Assembly (NCBI RefSeq): GCF_042429235.1
Contig: NZ_JBHMBA010000002.1
Origin: Arthrobacter_B citreus
GTDB taxonomy: Bacteria; Actinomycetota; Actinomycetes; Actinomycetales; Micrococcaceae
Reading direction: 5' to 3' (one strand)
DNA length: 64,000 nucleotides
Part shown: piece by piece, positions 34,843-43,648 of the stretch
Layout: every line of letters begins with the position of its first letter
How positions within the stretch are numbered: the first letter of the stretch is position 1
Position numbers and translations under genes: made by a program
Notes under the pieces: model-generated
What the model saw: only the letters and a program-made list of their open reading frames with translations
Database searches by the model: none
What the model was told of the DNA's origin: nothing

Positions 34843-36579
34843 TTGCGGAAGTGGAGTCTGGCCAGCCGGCTGTTTTTGGGGCAACTGGCTTTTCTCGTCT
34901 GCCTGTCCCTGGGGCTCGCGCTGGCGCTTTACCATCAGGCTGAGCGGAACAGCTACGAGGAGAGCGCGGAGCGGATGCTCTCCGTCGCGGGAACCGTCGC
35001 CGCGGATCCCTTTGTGCTTGAGTCCACGACGGCCGCGGATCCGAGCAGTGTCCTGCAGCCGTTTGCACGGACCGTCATGGATGCGGCCGACCTAGATTTC
35101 CTGACCATCATGGCTCCGGACCGGACCCGGTTCACGCACCGGAGCGACGACGCGATTGGCAAGGCTTATCTCGGGTCCGTGGACCAGGCGCTGGCCGGAG
35201 AGTCCTTGACCGAAACCTACGCCGGCACCCTGGGACCGTCGGTCCGGGCCGTCGTCCCCATTCTTGACGCGGAGGGAGATGTGACCGCGCTCGTCGCAGC
35301 CGGCATCACTGTGGATCGGGTGGCGATCGCCCGCAACGCGGACCTGCCGGCCGTGTTCCTTTCAGTGCTGGGCGTGCTGCTGTGCGGAGCCCTCGCCTCC
35401 TACGTCCTGAGCCGCTATCTGCGGCGCACCACCCGGGACCGCCGGCCCGAAGAGCTGCTGGGCATGTTCACGTTTTACGATTCCGCCCTGCATTCCGTGC
35501 GCGAAGGCCTGCTGCTCCTGAACAACGAGGGAAAACTCGTCCTCTACAACGATCAGGCGGCGGCCCTGCTCGGTTTGCCACCCGACCACAGCGGCCAACT
35601 TACGGATGTCCGCTCCCTGGGGCTGCCGGGCCCGTTGGCCGACCTGCTGCACGGGGGCAGGAGCGCGGAGGACGAGTTTCACTTCGCTCGGGACCGCATC
35701 CTGGTGGTGAACCAGTCCCCCGCCGTCGCTCCGCCGGTACGCGACGGCGGCGTTCGGCGCCGCAGGGACGGCCGCGGCAAACGGACCGCTTCATTGCCCA
35801 AGCGCTTCGGCACGGTGACCACCCTGCGCGACCACACCGACATTGAAGCCATGACCGGAGAACTGCAGTCCATGCGCACCCTGACCGACGCCCTCCAGGC
35901 CCAGGCCCACGAACACGCCAACCGGCTCCACACCGTTGTGTCGCTGATTGAGCTGAACCGGCACGGCGAAGCACTGGAGTTTGCCACGCGCGATCTGGAG
36001 GAATCGCAGAGACTGGCCGACGACGTCGTCGCCTCCATCGGCGATCCGGCCCTGGCCGCACTGCTCACGGGGAAGTCCGCGCAGGCCCGGGAACGCGCCA
36101 TTCGACTGACCGTTGATCTTGCGGACGCCGGCTCAGAAGTTCCCCTGGGTCTGGATTCGCGGGACCTGGTGACCATCGCCGGCAATCTGATCGATAACGC
36201 CTTTGACGCCGTCCAGGGAATTCCCGATCCGGCGGTCCAGACCCGGTTTGCCCTGGATGACAACGATGACCGTGCGTGGTTCAGCATCACGGTCCAGGAC
36301 AACGGCCCGGGCATTCCGGAACTGGATGCCGGGAAGATCTTTGACCAGGGGTTCAGCACCAAGGACCCGAAGGTGCTGCTGCCCTCCGGCACCGGCGCGA
36401 CCGGCCGCGGCATTGGCCTGCCGCTCGTGCGCCAGGCGGTGCTGCGGCTGGGCGGAACACTGCAGGTGGATCCCGGCGGCACCGCCGGGTGCGGCGCGCG
36501 GTTCATCGTCCGGCTTCCCCTGCCCCGCCTGAACGTGCTCACCGCCGCACCCTCAGGCACGGGAACGGAGCAGCGGTGA
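34843..36579 (+). CDS. Sensor histidine kinase of the DcuS/CitA family
   Basis: The 578-aa protein has a membrane span near residues 12-32, an extracellular sensor (about 35-165), a second span near 170-190, a PAS domain and the kinase core. The phosphoacceptor His is in AHEHANRLHTV, and GNLIDNAFDAV (N box), DNGPGIP and GTGATGRGIGLP bind ATP. Such kinases sense citrate or C4-dicarboxylates. An Arg/Lys-rich insert (VRRRRDGRGKR) lies between PAS and kinase, which is unusual. The TTG start follows an AAAGGA site by 6 bases. It overlaps the regulator gene by 4 bases. Confidence 0.92.
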   Translation: MRKWSLASRLFLGQLAFLVCLSLGLALALYHQAERNSYEESAERMLSVAGTVAADPFVLESTTAADPSSVLQPFARTVMDAADLDFLTIMAPDRTRFTHRSDDAIGKAYLGSVDQALAGESLTETYAGTLGPSVRAVVPILDAEGDVTALVAAGITVDRVAIARNADLPAVFLSVLGVLLCGALASYVLSRYLRRTTRDRRPEELLGMFTFYDSALHSVREGLLLLNNEGKLVLYNDQAAALLGLPPDHSGQLTDVRSLGLPGPLADLLHGGRSAEDEFHFARDRILVVNQSPAVAPPVRDGGVRRRRDGRGKRTASLPKRFGTVTTLRDHTDIEAMTGELQSMRTLTDALQAQAHEHANRLHTVVSLIELNRHGEALEFATRDLEESQRLADDVVASIGDPALAALLTGKSAQARERAIRLTVDLADAGSEVPLGLDSRDLVTIAGNLIDNAFDAVQGIPDPAVQTRFALDDNDDRAWFSITVQDNGPGIPELDAGKIFDQGFSTKDPKVLLPSGTGATGRGIGLPLVRQAVLRLGGTLQVDPGGTAGCGARFIVRLPLPRLNVLTAAPSGTGTEQR

Positions 36580-37343
36580 ACACCGAGCGCAACATCACCG
36601 TCCTCGTGGTGGAGGATGATCCGATTGTCGCCGAAGCCCATGCCGAATACGTGCGGCGCTCCAGCGGGTATGCCCTGGCCGGAGTCGTGAACTCCGGCAC
36701 CGACGCGATCACCTTCCTCAATGCTTCCGCCACGCCTGGACCTGATGCCGGGACCACCGCCGGCCGCCCCGCGGCCGGCCCTGCCGGCCGCCCTGCGGCG
36801 GGACCGGCGGTTGACCTGATCCTGCTGGACATGAACCTGCCGGATCTGCACGGGCTCGATGTGCTCAGGCGCATCCGGGGCGCCGGCGTCCCGGCGGATG
36901 TCATTGCCATTACAGCGGTGCGCGATCTCGCCGTCGTCCGCAGTGCCATGTCCGCAGGCATAGCGCAGTATCTGATCAAGCCGTTCACCTATTCGGCCTT
37001 CAGCGCCAAGCTCGCCGCCTACCGTGAATACCACCTGAATCTTGCCGGCCAGGGAAGCTCCGCGACCCAGTCGGAGGTGGACCGCGCCCTGGCCGCCCTG
37101 CGCCCCAATGTTCCTGCTGTGTTGCCCAAGGGGCTGTCCCCCGACACCCTGAAAGCCGTTTCGGAGCTGCTGAAGACCGCTTCATCGCCGATGTCCGCCA
37201 GCGAGGTCTCGGCGGCGCTGACCATGTCCCGGATTACGGTCCGGCGGTATCTGGAGCATCTGGGCAACCAGCGCGCCGTGCTTCGGACTCCCCGGTACGG
37301 AACGCGCGGCCGGCCGGAGCTGGAATACAGCTGGCGGCGGTGA
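36576..37343 (+). CDS. Response regulator of the DcuR/CitB family
   Basis: The 255-aa protein has a receiver domain with acidic pocket VEDD, phosphoacceptor Asp in LILLDMNLPD, Thr in ITA and Lys in IKPF, then a winged helix (PMSASEVSAALTMSRITVRRYL). With the kinase it probably activates dctA. Residues of about 52-79 are an Ala/Gly/Pro-rich insert (two AGRPAAGP units) not expected inside a receiver domain. The GTG start overlaps the kinase gene (GTGA). Confidence 0.92.
   Translation: MNTERNITVLVVEDDPIVAEAHAEYVRRSSGYALAGVVNSGTDAITFLNASATPGPDAGTTAGRPAAGPAGRPAAGPAVDLILLDMNLPDLHGLDVLRRIRGAGVPADVIAITAVRDLAVVRSAMSAGIAQYLIKPFTYSAFSAKLAAYREYHLNLAGQGSSATQSEVDRALAALRPNVPAVLPKGLSPDTLKAVSELLKTASSPMSASEVSAALTMSRITVRRYLEHLGNQRAVLRTPRYGTRGRPELEYSWRR
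36759..36806 (+). repeat. 24-bp tandem duplication in the response regulator gene
   Basis: Two adjacent 24-base units (36759-36782 and 36783-36806) differ at four positions and each encode AGRPAAGP. They lie in frame between helix 2 and the strand carrying the phosphoacceptor Asp. Confidence 0.85.
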
Positions 37344-37361
37344 CCCGCTCATGCCGGCCAA

Positions 37362-38339
37362 TCAGGCGCCGGCAGGCGCGCGGACAAGCAGGGGGATGAG
37401 CCGCACGAACACCACCATGCCGACCAGTTCAACGAGGGTCTGCGTGACGACGACGACGGGAACCAGCGCCAGCGGCGCCGGCAGGGCGAGCGCCAGGGGC
37501 AACACCACCAGGGAGTTCCGCGTGGCGCCGCTGAAGATCGCGGCGCGTGTTCCGGGCACATCAAGGCGGGCCGCGCGGGCCGTCAGCAGCCCCACAGGAA
37601 CCATGATGACCAGGAAAGCGGCGTACAGCGGGACAACAGCAGCCAGCAACGACAGCTGCCCGCCGACGCCGCTGATCTGGGACCCGACCACTACGGCCAG
37701 CGTCAGCATCATGAGCGGCACCATCAGCCCCTGCATCAGCCGCATCAGCCCGCCGGCGGCGGCCAAACGCCGTGCCGCCGCCTGCGTCAGCGCCGCCAGC
37801 CCCATCGGCACCAGAATGAGGAACACCAGGGCCTCGGCAAAGGGGCCGGGCTCAATGGCGGCAACAACCCCGGGTCCGGTGAACGCCAGCAAATATCCGG
37901 GCAGCAGGAGCATTTGCAGCAGCATCAGGATCGGCGCAGCCGCGAGCAGCCGCTCGCTTGCCCCGCCGGCCAGCCCGGAAAAGACGATCACGTAGTCAAT
38001 ACAGGGAGTCAGCAGCACCATCACGACACCCACCAGGAGCGCTTCCTCGCCGGCCACAAAGCGTGAAAGCGCAAAGACCACAACCGGAACCAGCACAAAA
38101 TTCAGGACCAGGACGGAGGCCATGAACCTGCCATCCTTAAGCGCCCGGGTCAGGCGGCCGAACGGAATGCCCAGGAACGTGGCGAACAGCAGCGCACCAA
38201 GGACCGGGTTGATGGCGGTTTCCATCGGTGGTCCGGCCCCGGGAACCAGCCATCCCAGCGCTCCCCCGGCCAACAGCGCCGCGAGGTACAGCACAATCTG
38301 GTGGCGTTCCAAGCGGACGACGGCGGCGGTTGGGGTCAT
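37362..38339 (-). CDS. ACR3-like arsenic resistance membrane protein
   Basis: A 325-aa protein with about ten hydrophobic spans in the BART/bile-acid-symporter fold. LLTPCIDYVIVFSGLAGG corresponds to the conserved Cys-containing segment of ACR3 arsenite pumps, although this is a shorter, divergent member. It follows the ArsO-like gene by 9 bases at the end of the minus-strand ars run, which supports a role in arsenic or organoarsenical export. Substrate is inferred from context. Confidence 0.78.
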   Translation of the reverse strand: MTPTAAVVRLERHQIVLYLAALLAGGALGWLVPGAGPPMETAINPVLGALLFATFLGIPFGRLTRALKDGRFMASVLVLNFVLVPVVVFALSRFVAGEEALLVGVVMVLLTPCIDYVIVFSGLAGGASERLLAAAPILMLLQMLLLPGYLLAFTGPGVVAAIEPGPFAEALVFLILVPMGLAALTQAAARRLAAAGGLMRLMQGLMVPLMMLTLAVVVGSQISGVGGQLSLLAAVVPLYAAFLVIMVPVGLLTARAARLDVPGTRAAIFSGATRNSLVVLPLALALPAPLALVPVVVVTQTLVELVGMVVFVRLIPLLVRAPAGA

Positions 38340-38348
38340 TCCCCCATC

Positions 38349-39518
38349 CTACGAACTTGGTGCCTCCGCCCTGGCTTCGGCAGCCTGCGCAGCCGCTGCA
38401 GCTACGGTGTCCCGGGCTGTGGCGCCGACGCCGATGAGGGTGGCCGATGCCGGGCCGCACCAGTCGCCGTAACCCAGGAAGAACAGTCCCGGGCTGCCTG
38501 CCGAACGCGTTGCCGGGCGGGGTTCCGTTGCGGGAGATCCATTTTGGAGCTGCAGCGACAGGGGCTGCAGATGGACCAGACTGGGCCGGAATCCGGTGCA
38601 CCACAGAACAACGTGGGCTGCCGCTTGCTCGCCGTCGGGCCATTGGACTCCACCCGGGACGAAGCGTGAGAACAGCGGCCTGGCCTCCAGCAGGCCGGCG
38701 TCGCGCACCTTCCGCACTGCCGGCACCGCCACGATGTCACCGAGGGAGGCCGCGCTTCCGGGGCTGGGCTCGCCCGCCGCGAGAGCACGGACATGGCGGG
38801 TGGCAATCCGGAACAGTTCCGTGCCGTCCACGTCATCCGGGAGGTAGCGCGGGGGCTTCCGGGTCACCCAGGTGACCGATGCCGCCGGGGCGAGGTCTGC
38901 GGCGATCTGCGCACCTGAGTTGCCGCCGCCCACCACAATCACGTTCAAGCCGGCGTAGGACTCGGGCCCCCGGTAATCCACCGTATGCAGTTGCCGGCCC
39001 TGGAAGGATCCGGCCCCGGGCAGCTGCGGAAAGTACGGGGCGTCCCACGTCCCGGTGGCATTGATGACCACCCGGCTGGTCCACTGTCCCCGGCTGGTGT
39101 CCGTAAGGTATCCGCCGTCCGCGCCCGGGGATACGGCTGTGGCCCGCACCGGCCGGTGAACGGGGAGCTGGTACCGGGCCTCATAGCTGCTCAGGTAATC
39201 AGCAACGTGCCGGGCCGTCGGGTTGCCGTTCCCCGGCCAGGCCGGCATCTGGTGCCCGGGCAGGGAGCTGTGCGCGGCCGGGGAAAACAGCTCAAGGCTG
39301 GGCCAGTAGTGCTGCCAGGCGCCTCCCGGTTCAGAGTTGGCATCCAGGATCGCGAAGGTCGGGGCCGGCCCGGACCTGCCGGTGGCCTCGTCCCGCCGCA
39401 GGCGGTTCAGGTAGTAGCCTGCGGCGAGACCGGCCTGGCCTCCGCCAATGACCAGGATGTCGACGTCGCCACCCGAGTCCCCGAGCGTTTCTTCCGCAGC
39501 TGTATCCGTTCCCTGCAT
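38349..39518 (-). CDS. ArsO-like flavin-containing monooxygenase
   Basis: The 389-aa product has an FAD site (VIGGGQAGLAAGY), an NADPH site (VVGGGNSGAQIA) and the ATG-like motif LWCTGFRPSL. It fits the FMO-like ArsO proteins found in actinobacterial ars operons, such as arsRBOCT of Streptomyces plasmid pHZ227. The reaction of ArsO is not settled. The ATG at 39518 has a GGAAGGAA site; the frame is open to 39746 within the upstream gene. Confidence 0.82.
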   Translation of the reverse strand: MQGTDTAAEETLGDSGGDVDILVIGGGQAGLAAGYYLNRLRRDEATGRSGPAPTFAILDANSEPGGAWQHYWPSLELFSPAAHSSLPGHQMPAWPGNGNPTARHVADYLSSYEARYQLPVHRPVRATAVSPGADGGYLTDTSRGQWTSRVVINATGTWDAPYFPQLPGAGSFQGRQLHTVDYRGPESYAGLNVIVVGGGNSGAQIAADLAPAASVTWVTRKPPRYLPDDVDGTELFRIATRHVRALAAGEPSPGSAASLGDIVAVPAVRKVRDAGLLEARPLFSRFVPGGVQWPDGEQAAAHVVLWCTGFRPSLVHLQPLSLQLQNGSPATEPRPATRSAGSPGLFFLGYGDWCGPASATLIGVGATARDTVAAAAAQAAEARAEAPSS

Positions 39519-39538
39519 GGTTCCTTCCCAGCCCCGGT

Positions 39539-41005
39539 CTAGTTCTCCCGCTCCGCGGAGCGGCCGTGGGCCAGGCCCGTGGGAATGCCGAGGAACGCCG
39601 GTTCCGGTGCTGAACAGCAGGAAGAGCCCGCTGCTTCGGCGGCGCCGGCGGCCGGAGCTGCCACGGGTACCGGTGCGCAGCAGGAGGATTCGCCCGGCCC
39701 AACCGCGGCATCGGTGTCGCAGCTGCCCCCGAGGTCCGTGGAGCACACGCCGGTTTCAGGCAGGACCAGCTGAACGTCGTCGGCCGCTTCCTGGTCGCCG
39801 GCAAGGGCTGCGGCGATGGAGCGGACCTGTTCGTGGCCGGTGGCCATCAGGAAGGTGGGCGCGCGGCCGTAGGACTTCATACCGGTGATATAGAAGTCCT
39901 TTTCCGGGTGGGACAGCAACCTGGCCCCGTGCGGCTCCACGGTTCCGCAGCTGTGGAACTCCGGGTCGATGAGTGGCCCCAGGGCCCGCGGTGCCTCTAC
40001 GGCCGGATCCAGCTCGAGGCGGATTTCGCGGAGCATGTCCAGGTTCGGGCGGAACCCGGTGGCCGGGATCAGCAGGTCCACCTCCAGCTGCCCTTCGCCG
40101 GACGGCGTAGCCCCCTCTACGGTCAGCGTCTGTGCACTCTTGAAACCCGTAATGGTGAAGGAGGTGTGCAGGTCAATGCGTCCATCCTCCACCAGGCCGC
40201 GCAGCCGGCCGCCGAGGGCTCCGCGGGCCGGCAGGCCGTCGAGGTCGCCTCCGCCGTAGACCCCGGCAGCGGAAGGACTCCGGATGGCCCAGCTGATCCG
40301 GGTGTCCGGTTCCTGCTCCGCCAGCTCCCCCAGCGCCAGCAGGGTGTTGGCGGCGGAGTGTCCGGCGCCGACCACCAGGACATGTTTGCCGGCAAACCGG
40401 GCACGGCCCCGTCCGGTAATGTCGGGCAGCGGCGCGGTAATAAGGCCAGCAGCGTACGCCTCGGCTTCGCCCGGAGCCGCGAGTCCGGCCTGTCCGAGCG
40501 GGTTCGGAGTGCTCCAGGTGCCGGAGGCATCAATAACGGCGCGGGCGCGGTGGTCGGTGATCCCGCCGTCGGCGCCCCGGACCCGGACCAGGAACGGGGC
40601 CATATCCCGCCCGCCGGTGCGGGTCTTGTCCAGGCCCTCACGGCTGACGGCGAGGACTTCGCTGGAGGTGTGCAGGGCGGAGCGGATGGCCGGGACTGCG
40701 GCCAGCGGGCGCAGGTACTGCTCAACCAGCTCGGCGCCGGTGGGCAGGGCTTCAGCCTCCGGTTCCTGCCAGCCGGTGCCGGCGAGCAGCCGGCGCGCGG
40801 CGGCGTCGACGTCGTACTGCCACGGCGAGAACAGCCGAATATGCCCCCACGCGCTGACCGCGGCGGCCGGTGTGTCCCCGGCCTCGAAGATCACAGGGGT
40901 CAGGCCGCGTTCGAGCAGGTGCGCGGCTGCCGCCAGTCCAACGGGACCGGAGCCAATGACGGCGACGGGAAGTGGGGAAAGTCCGGTTTCAGTGTTCTCA
41001 GGCAT
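39539..41005 (-). CDS. FAD/NAD(P)-binding oxidoreductase with Cys-rich tail in ars cluster
   Basis: The 488-aa product has a two-dinucleotide-binding flavoprotein core (VIGSGPVGLAAAAHL at the start, VVGAGHSAANTLLAL in the middle, LIPATGFRPN). A C-terminal tail carries six cysteines in Cys-Ser, Cys-Asp, SSCCAPV and SSCCSAPEP contexts. The CCAP motif recurs in the N-terminus of the ArsR encoded nearby, where it is expected to bind As(III), so the tail may hold arsenite for reduction, transfer or export. It lies between arsC and the ArsO-like gene. ATG 41005 has an AAAGAG site. Confidence 0.82.
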   Translation of the reverse strand: MPENTETGLSPLPVAVIGSGPVGLAAAAHLLERGLTPVIFEAGDTPAAAVSAWGHIRLFSPWQYDVDAAARRLLAGTGWQEPEAEALPTGAELVEQYLRPLAAVPAIRSALHTSSEVLAVSREGLDKTRTGGRDMAPFLVRVRGADGGITDHRARAVIDASGTWSTPNPLGQAGLAAPGEAEAYAAGLITAPLPDITGRGRARFAGKHVLVVGAGHSAANTLLALGELAEQEPDTRISWAIRSPSAAGVYGGGDLDGLPARGALGGRLRGLVEDGRIDLHTSFTITGFKSAQTLTVEGATPSGEGQLEVDLLIPATGFRPNLDMLREIRLELDPAVEAPRALGPLIDPEFHSCGTVEPHGARLLSHPEKDFYITGMKSYGRAPTFLMATGHEQVRSIAAALAGDQEAADDVQLVLPETGVCSTDLGGSCDTDAAVGPGESSCCAPVPVAAPAAGAAEAAGSSCCSAPEPAFLGIPTGLAHGRSAEREN

Positions 41006-41031
41006 GTGGATCTCTTTCAACAAAGGGGGTG

Positions 41032-41454
41032 TTACCGGGCCGGCAGCAGGTCGGTGATCAGGTCCCGGATGCGGGCCTTGATGTCGTCGCGGATGGGGCG
41101 GACAGCGTCCAGGCCCTGGCCGGCCGGGTCATCGAGCTTCCAGTCCTCATAGCGTTTTCCCGGGAAGACCGGACAGGCGTCACCGCAGCCCATGGTGATC
41201 ACGACGTCGGATTCCCTCACAGCCTCGGTGGTCAGGACCTTCGGCAGCTCGGCAGACATGTCAATGCCGTCCTCGGCCATGGCCTCGACGGCGGCGGGAT
41301 TGACCGAATCGGCGGGAGCGGATCCGGCGGAGCGCACCTCGATGCGGCCCTGGCCAAGGGTGCGGAGGTACGCGGCAGCCATCTGCGAGCGCCCCGCGTT
41401 GTGGACGCAGACAAACAGGACGGACGGCTTCGCTGTGGCTTCAGGAGTGGTCAT
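41032..41454 (-). CDS. arsC: Arsenate reductase, low-molecular-weight phosphatase type
   Basis: The 140-aa product has the P-loop VCVHNAGRSQ with the nucleophilic Cys16 and the two further cysteines in MGCGDACPVF needed for the thioredoxin- or mycothiol-linked cascade. It reduces arsenate to arsenite. Its ATG overlaps the acr3 stop by 4 bases, so reductase and pump are made together; a GAGGGG site precedes it. Confidence 0.94.
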   Translation of the reverse strand: MTTPEATAKPSVLFVCVHNAGRSQMAAAYLRTLGQGRIEVRSAGSAPADSVNPAAVEAMAEDGIDMSAELPKVLTTEAVRESDVVITMGCGDACPVFPGKRYEDWKLDDPAGQGLDAVRPIRDDIKARIRDLITDLLPAR

Positions 41455-42563
41455 CGGTTCCCCTCTTTCCTGGTTGCGGCGGGAATGGCAGGTGCGGCGG
41501 GCCAGTATTTCTTCTGCGCCCACAGAGCGGCGTACACCAGTGCCACCAGTACGGGGACCTCGATCAGGGGGCCGACGACGCCGGCGAGCGCCTGCCCGGA
41601 GGTCACGCCGTAGGTGCCGATGGCCACGGCAATGGCGAGTTCAAAGTTGTTGCCCGCGGCGGTGAAGGCCAGCGTGGTGGTGCGTGGGTACCCCAGGTTC
41701 AGCGCTCTGCCCAGCACCATCCCGGTGCCGAACACCACGATGAAGTAAACCAGCAGCGGCAGGGCGATCCGAGCCACGTCCGCCGGGTTCGAGGTGATCT
41801 CATCTCCCTGCAGGGCAAAGAGCAGGACAATGGTGAACAGCAGGCCATAGAGCGCCCAGGGGCCGAGTTTTGGCAGGAACGTGCCCTCATACCATTCCCG
41901 GCCGCGGGCCTTTTCCCCGAGGACACGGGTCAGGAAGCCCGCCAGCAGCGGAATGCCGAGGAAGACCAGGACGCTGGCGGTGATGGACCAGAAGGAGAAC
42001 TCCGCGCTGGTTGTTTGCAAGCCGAGCCAGCCCGGCAGGACCTGCAGGTAAAACCATCCCAGTGCGCCGAAGGCGAGCACCTGGAAGACCGAGTTGATGG
42101 CCACCAGCACGGCGGCGGCCTCGCGGTCTCCGCAGGCCAGGTCATTCCAGATCATCACCATGGCGATGCAGCGGGCCAGCCCAACAATGATCAGTCCGGT
42201 GCGGTATTCCGGCAGGTCCGGCAGGAAGATCCAGGCCAGGGCGAACATGAACGCCGGTGCGGCCACCCAGTTCAGGATCAGGGACGTGATCATCAGCTTT
42301 CGGTCCGTCACCACTGCGCGGGTCTCGTTGTAGCGAACCTTGGCCAGCACCGGGTACATCATCACCAGCAGGCCGACGGCGATGGGCAGCGGCACATTGG
42401 AGACCTTCACGGAATCCAGTGCCGGTCCAATCCCTGGCACCAGCCGCCCCAGCAGCAACCCCGCGGCCATCGCAGCAATAATCCACACGGGCAGGAAGCG
42501 GTCAAGGGTGGAAAGCCGGGCGGTGACCTGCCCGGTTTGTGGTGGTGCGGTGGACGTGCTCAC
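41451..42563 (-). CDS. acr3: Arsenite efflux permease ACR3
   Basis: The 370-aa protein has ten membrane spans and the ACR3 signature around the essential Cys in LARCIAMVMIWNDLACGD, plus FTAAGNNFELAIA near the end. It exports arsenite from the cell. The GTG at 42563 has a GAGGAG site; the open frame extends to 42695 through the arsR promoter. First gene of the minus-strand ars operon, divergent from arsR. Confidence 0.95.
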   Translation of the reverse strand: MSTSTAPPQTGQVTARLSTLDRFLPVWIIAAMAAGLLLGRLVPGIGPALDSVKVSNVPLPIAVGLLVMMYPVLAKVRYNETRAVVTDRKLMITSLILNWVAAPAFMFALAWIFLPDLPEYRTGLIIVGLARCIAMVMIWNDLACGDREAAAVLVAINSVFQVLAFGALGWFYLQVLPGWLGLQTTSAEFSFWSITASVLVFLGIPLLAGFLTRVLGEKARGREWYEGTFLPKLGPWALYGLLFTIVLLFALQGDEITSNPADVARIALPLLVYFIVVFGTGMVLGRALNLGYPRTTTLAFTAAGNNFELAIAVAIGTYGVTSGQALAGVVGPLIEVPVLVALVYAALWAQKKYWPAAPAIPAATRKEGNR

Positions 42564-42607
42564 AAAGCTCCTCGGTGCTGGGCATTGACTGGGAGGCTCA
42601 CATTGGG

Positions 42608-42672
42608 ATCGACAATGATCGATGCCTGCCGGTGTTGAGTATCCCCGCATATATCGACGGATGTCAATTGAT
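42608..42672. promoter_or_regulatory. Candidate ArsR operators in the acr3-arsR gap
   Basis: Two related inverted elements, ATCGACAATGATCGAT (42608-42623) and ATCGACGGATGTCAATTGAT (42653-42672), lie in the divergent intergenic region. Their ATCGAC/TTGAT halves resemble ArsR/SmtB sites. The second one ends 15 bases before the arsR start, so autorepression is likely. Confidence 0.5.
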
Positions 42673-42687
42673 GTGGATAATGGTGGA

Positions 42688-43038
42688 ATGAACACCGCTC
42701 AGACTGCTTCCGCCCCGGCCACCGACGCCTGCTGCGCTCCGCTGACGTCCGAAGCCCTCAGCGTCGAAGACGCCCAGCGGTTCGCCCAGCTGCTCAAGGC
42801 TGTGGCCGAACCGACGCGGCTGCGCCTGGTGTCCCTGATCGCAGCCCAGGAGAACAAGGAAGCCTGTGTCTGCGACCTGACCGAGCCTGTCGGCCTGGGT
42901 CAGCCGACGGTTTCCCACCACCTGAAAATCCTGGTGGACGCCGGCATCCTGCACCGCGAAAAGCGGGGCGTGTGGGCTTACTACTCCATTATCCCGGGTG
43001 CGCTGGAACGGGCAGCCGCCGTCCTGTCACCCCGGTGA
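42688..43038 (+). CDS. arsR: ArsR-family arsenic-responsive repressor
   Basis: The 116-aa winged-helix protein has VGLGQPTVSHHLKILVDAGI as the recognition helix. Starting at ATG 42688, its cysteines fall at residues 15-16 (DACCAPL) and 60 and 62 (ACVCDL). This resembles C. glutamicum ArsR1, where Cys15, Cys16 and Cys55 bind As(III), and supports this start over ATGs at 42661 or 42622. Divergent from acr3. Confidence 0.93.
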   Translation: MNTAQTASAPATDACCAPLTSEALSVEDAQRFAQLLKAVAEPTRLRLVSLIAAQENKEACVCDLTEPVGLGQPTVSHHLKILVDAGILHREKRGVWAYYSIIPGALERAAAVLSPR

Positions 43039-43577
43039 GCAGCGTCCCTGACCCGACGAGAGGCGGGACAGTCCTCATCTGCCCCCTGCTGGCGGTGGAC
43101 TGGCCGGAGGTGCGGGCTATTTATGCGGCCGGGATCGCCACCGGCCAGGCAACCTTCGAAAGCCGGGTGCCCGACTGGGAAACCTTCGACGCACGGCATC
43201 TACCCGGACTTCGGCTGGTCGCTGAAGACAACGGCAGGATCGTGGGCTGGGCTGCGGCTTCCCCCGTGTCCGCCCGCGGGGTTTACCGCGGTGTTGTCGA
43301 GCACTCCGTGTATGTGGATCCGGCGGCGTGGGGTCGCGGGGTGGGACAAACCCTGCTGTGGGCCGTGGTGTCCGCCGCCGAAGATTCGGGCATCTGGACC
43401 CTTCAGTGCAGCATCTTCCCCGAGAACAGCGCCAGCCTGGCCCTGCACCGGGCGGCTGGCTTCCGGGTGGTCGGTATCCGTGAGCGCATTGCCCAGATGA
43501 CCTACGGACTGCACGCCGGCGAATGGCGGGACACCGTGTTCCTGGAGCGGCGCAGCAGCACCGTCGGGACGGACTAG
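43035..43577 (+). CDS. GNAT acetyltransferase, ArsN/phosphinothricin-type
   Basis: The 180-aa product has the PAT-like GNAT fold: EVRAIYAAGIATGQATFES, the acetyl-CoA site WGRGVGQTLL, and ENSASLALHRAAGFRVVG. Such enzymes acetylate phosphinothricin or, as ArsN1, the arsenic antibiotic arsinothricin. The GTG overlaps the arsR stop (GTGA), so it is coupled to arsR and the ArsN reading is favoured by context. Substrate not proven. Confidence 0.85.
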   Translation: MSSVPDPTRGGTVLICPLLAVDWPEVRAIYAAGIATGQATFESRVPDWETFDARHLPGLRLVAEDNGRIVGWAAASPVSARGVYRGVVEHSVYVDPAAWGRGVGQTLLWAVVSAAEDSGIWTLQCSIFPENSASLALHRAAGFRVVGIRERIAQMTYGLHAGEWRDTVFLERRSSTVGTD

Positions 43578-43648
43578 CTCCCCCTGCGGATCCCCGGTGC
43601 GCCGCCGCACCGTTGCACCAACACCCGCCGGGTGCTTGGCTGACGCCC

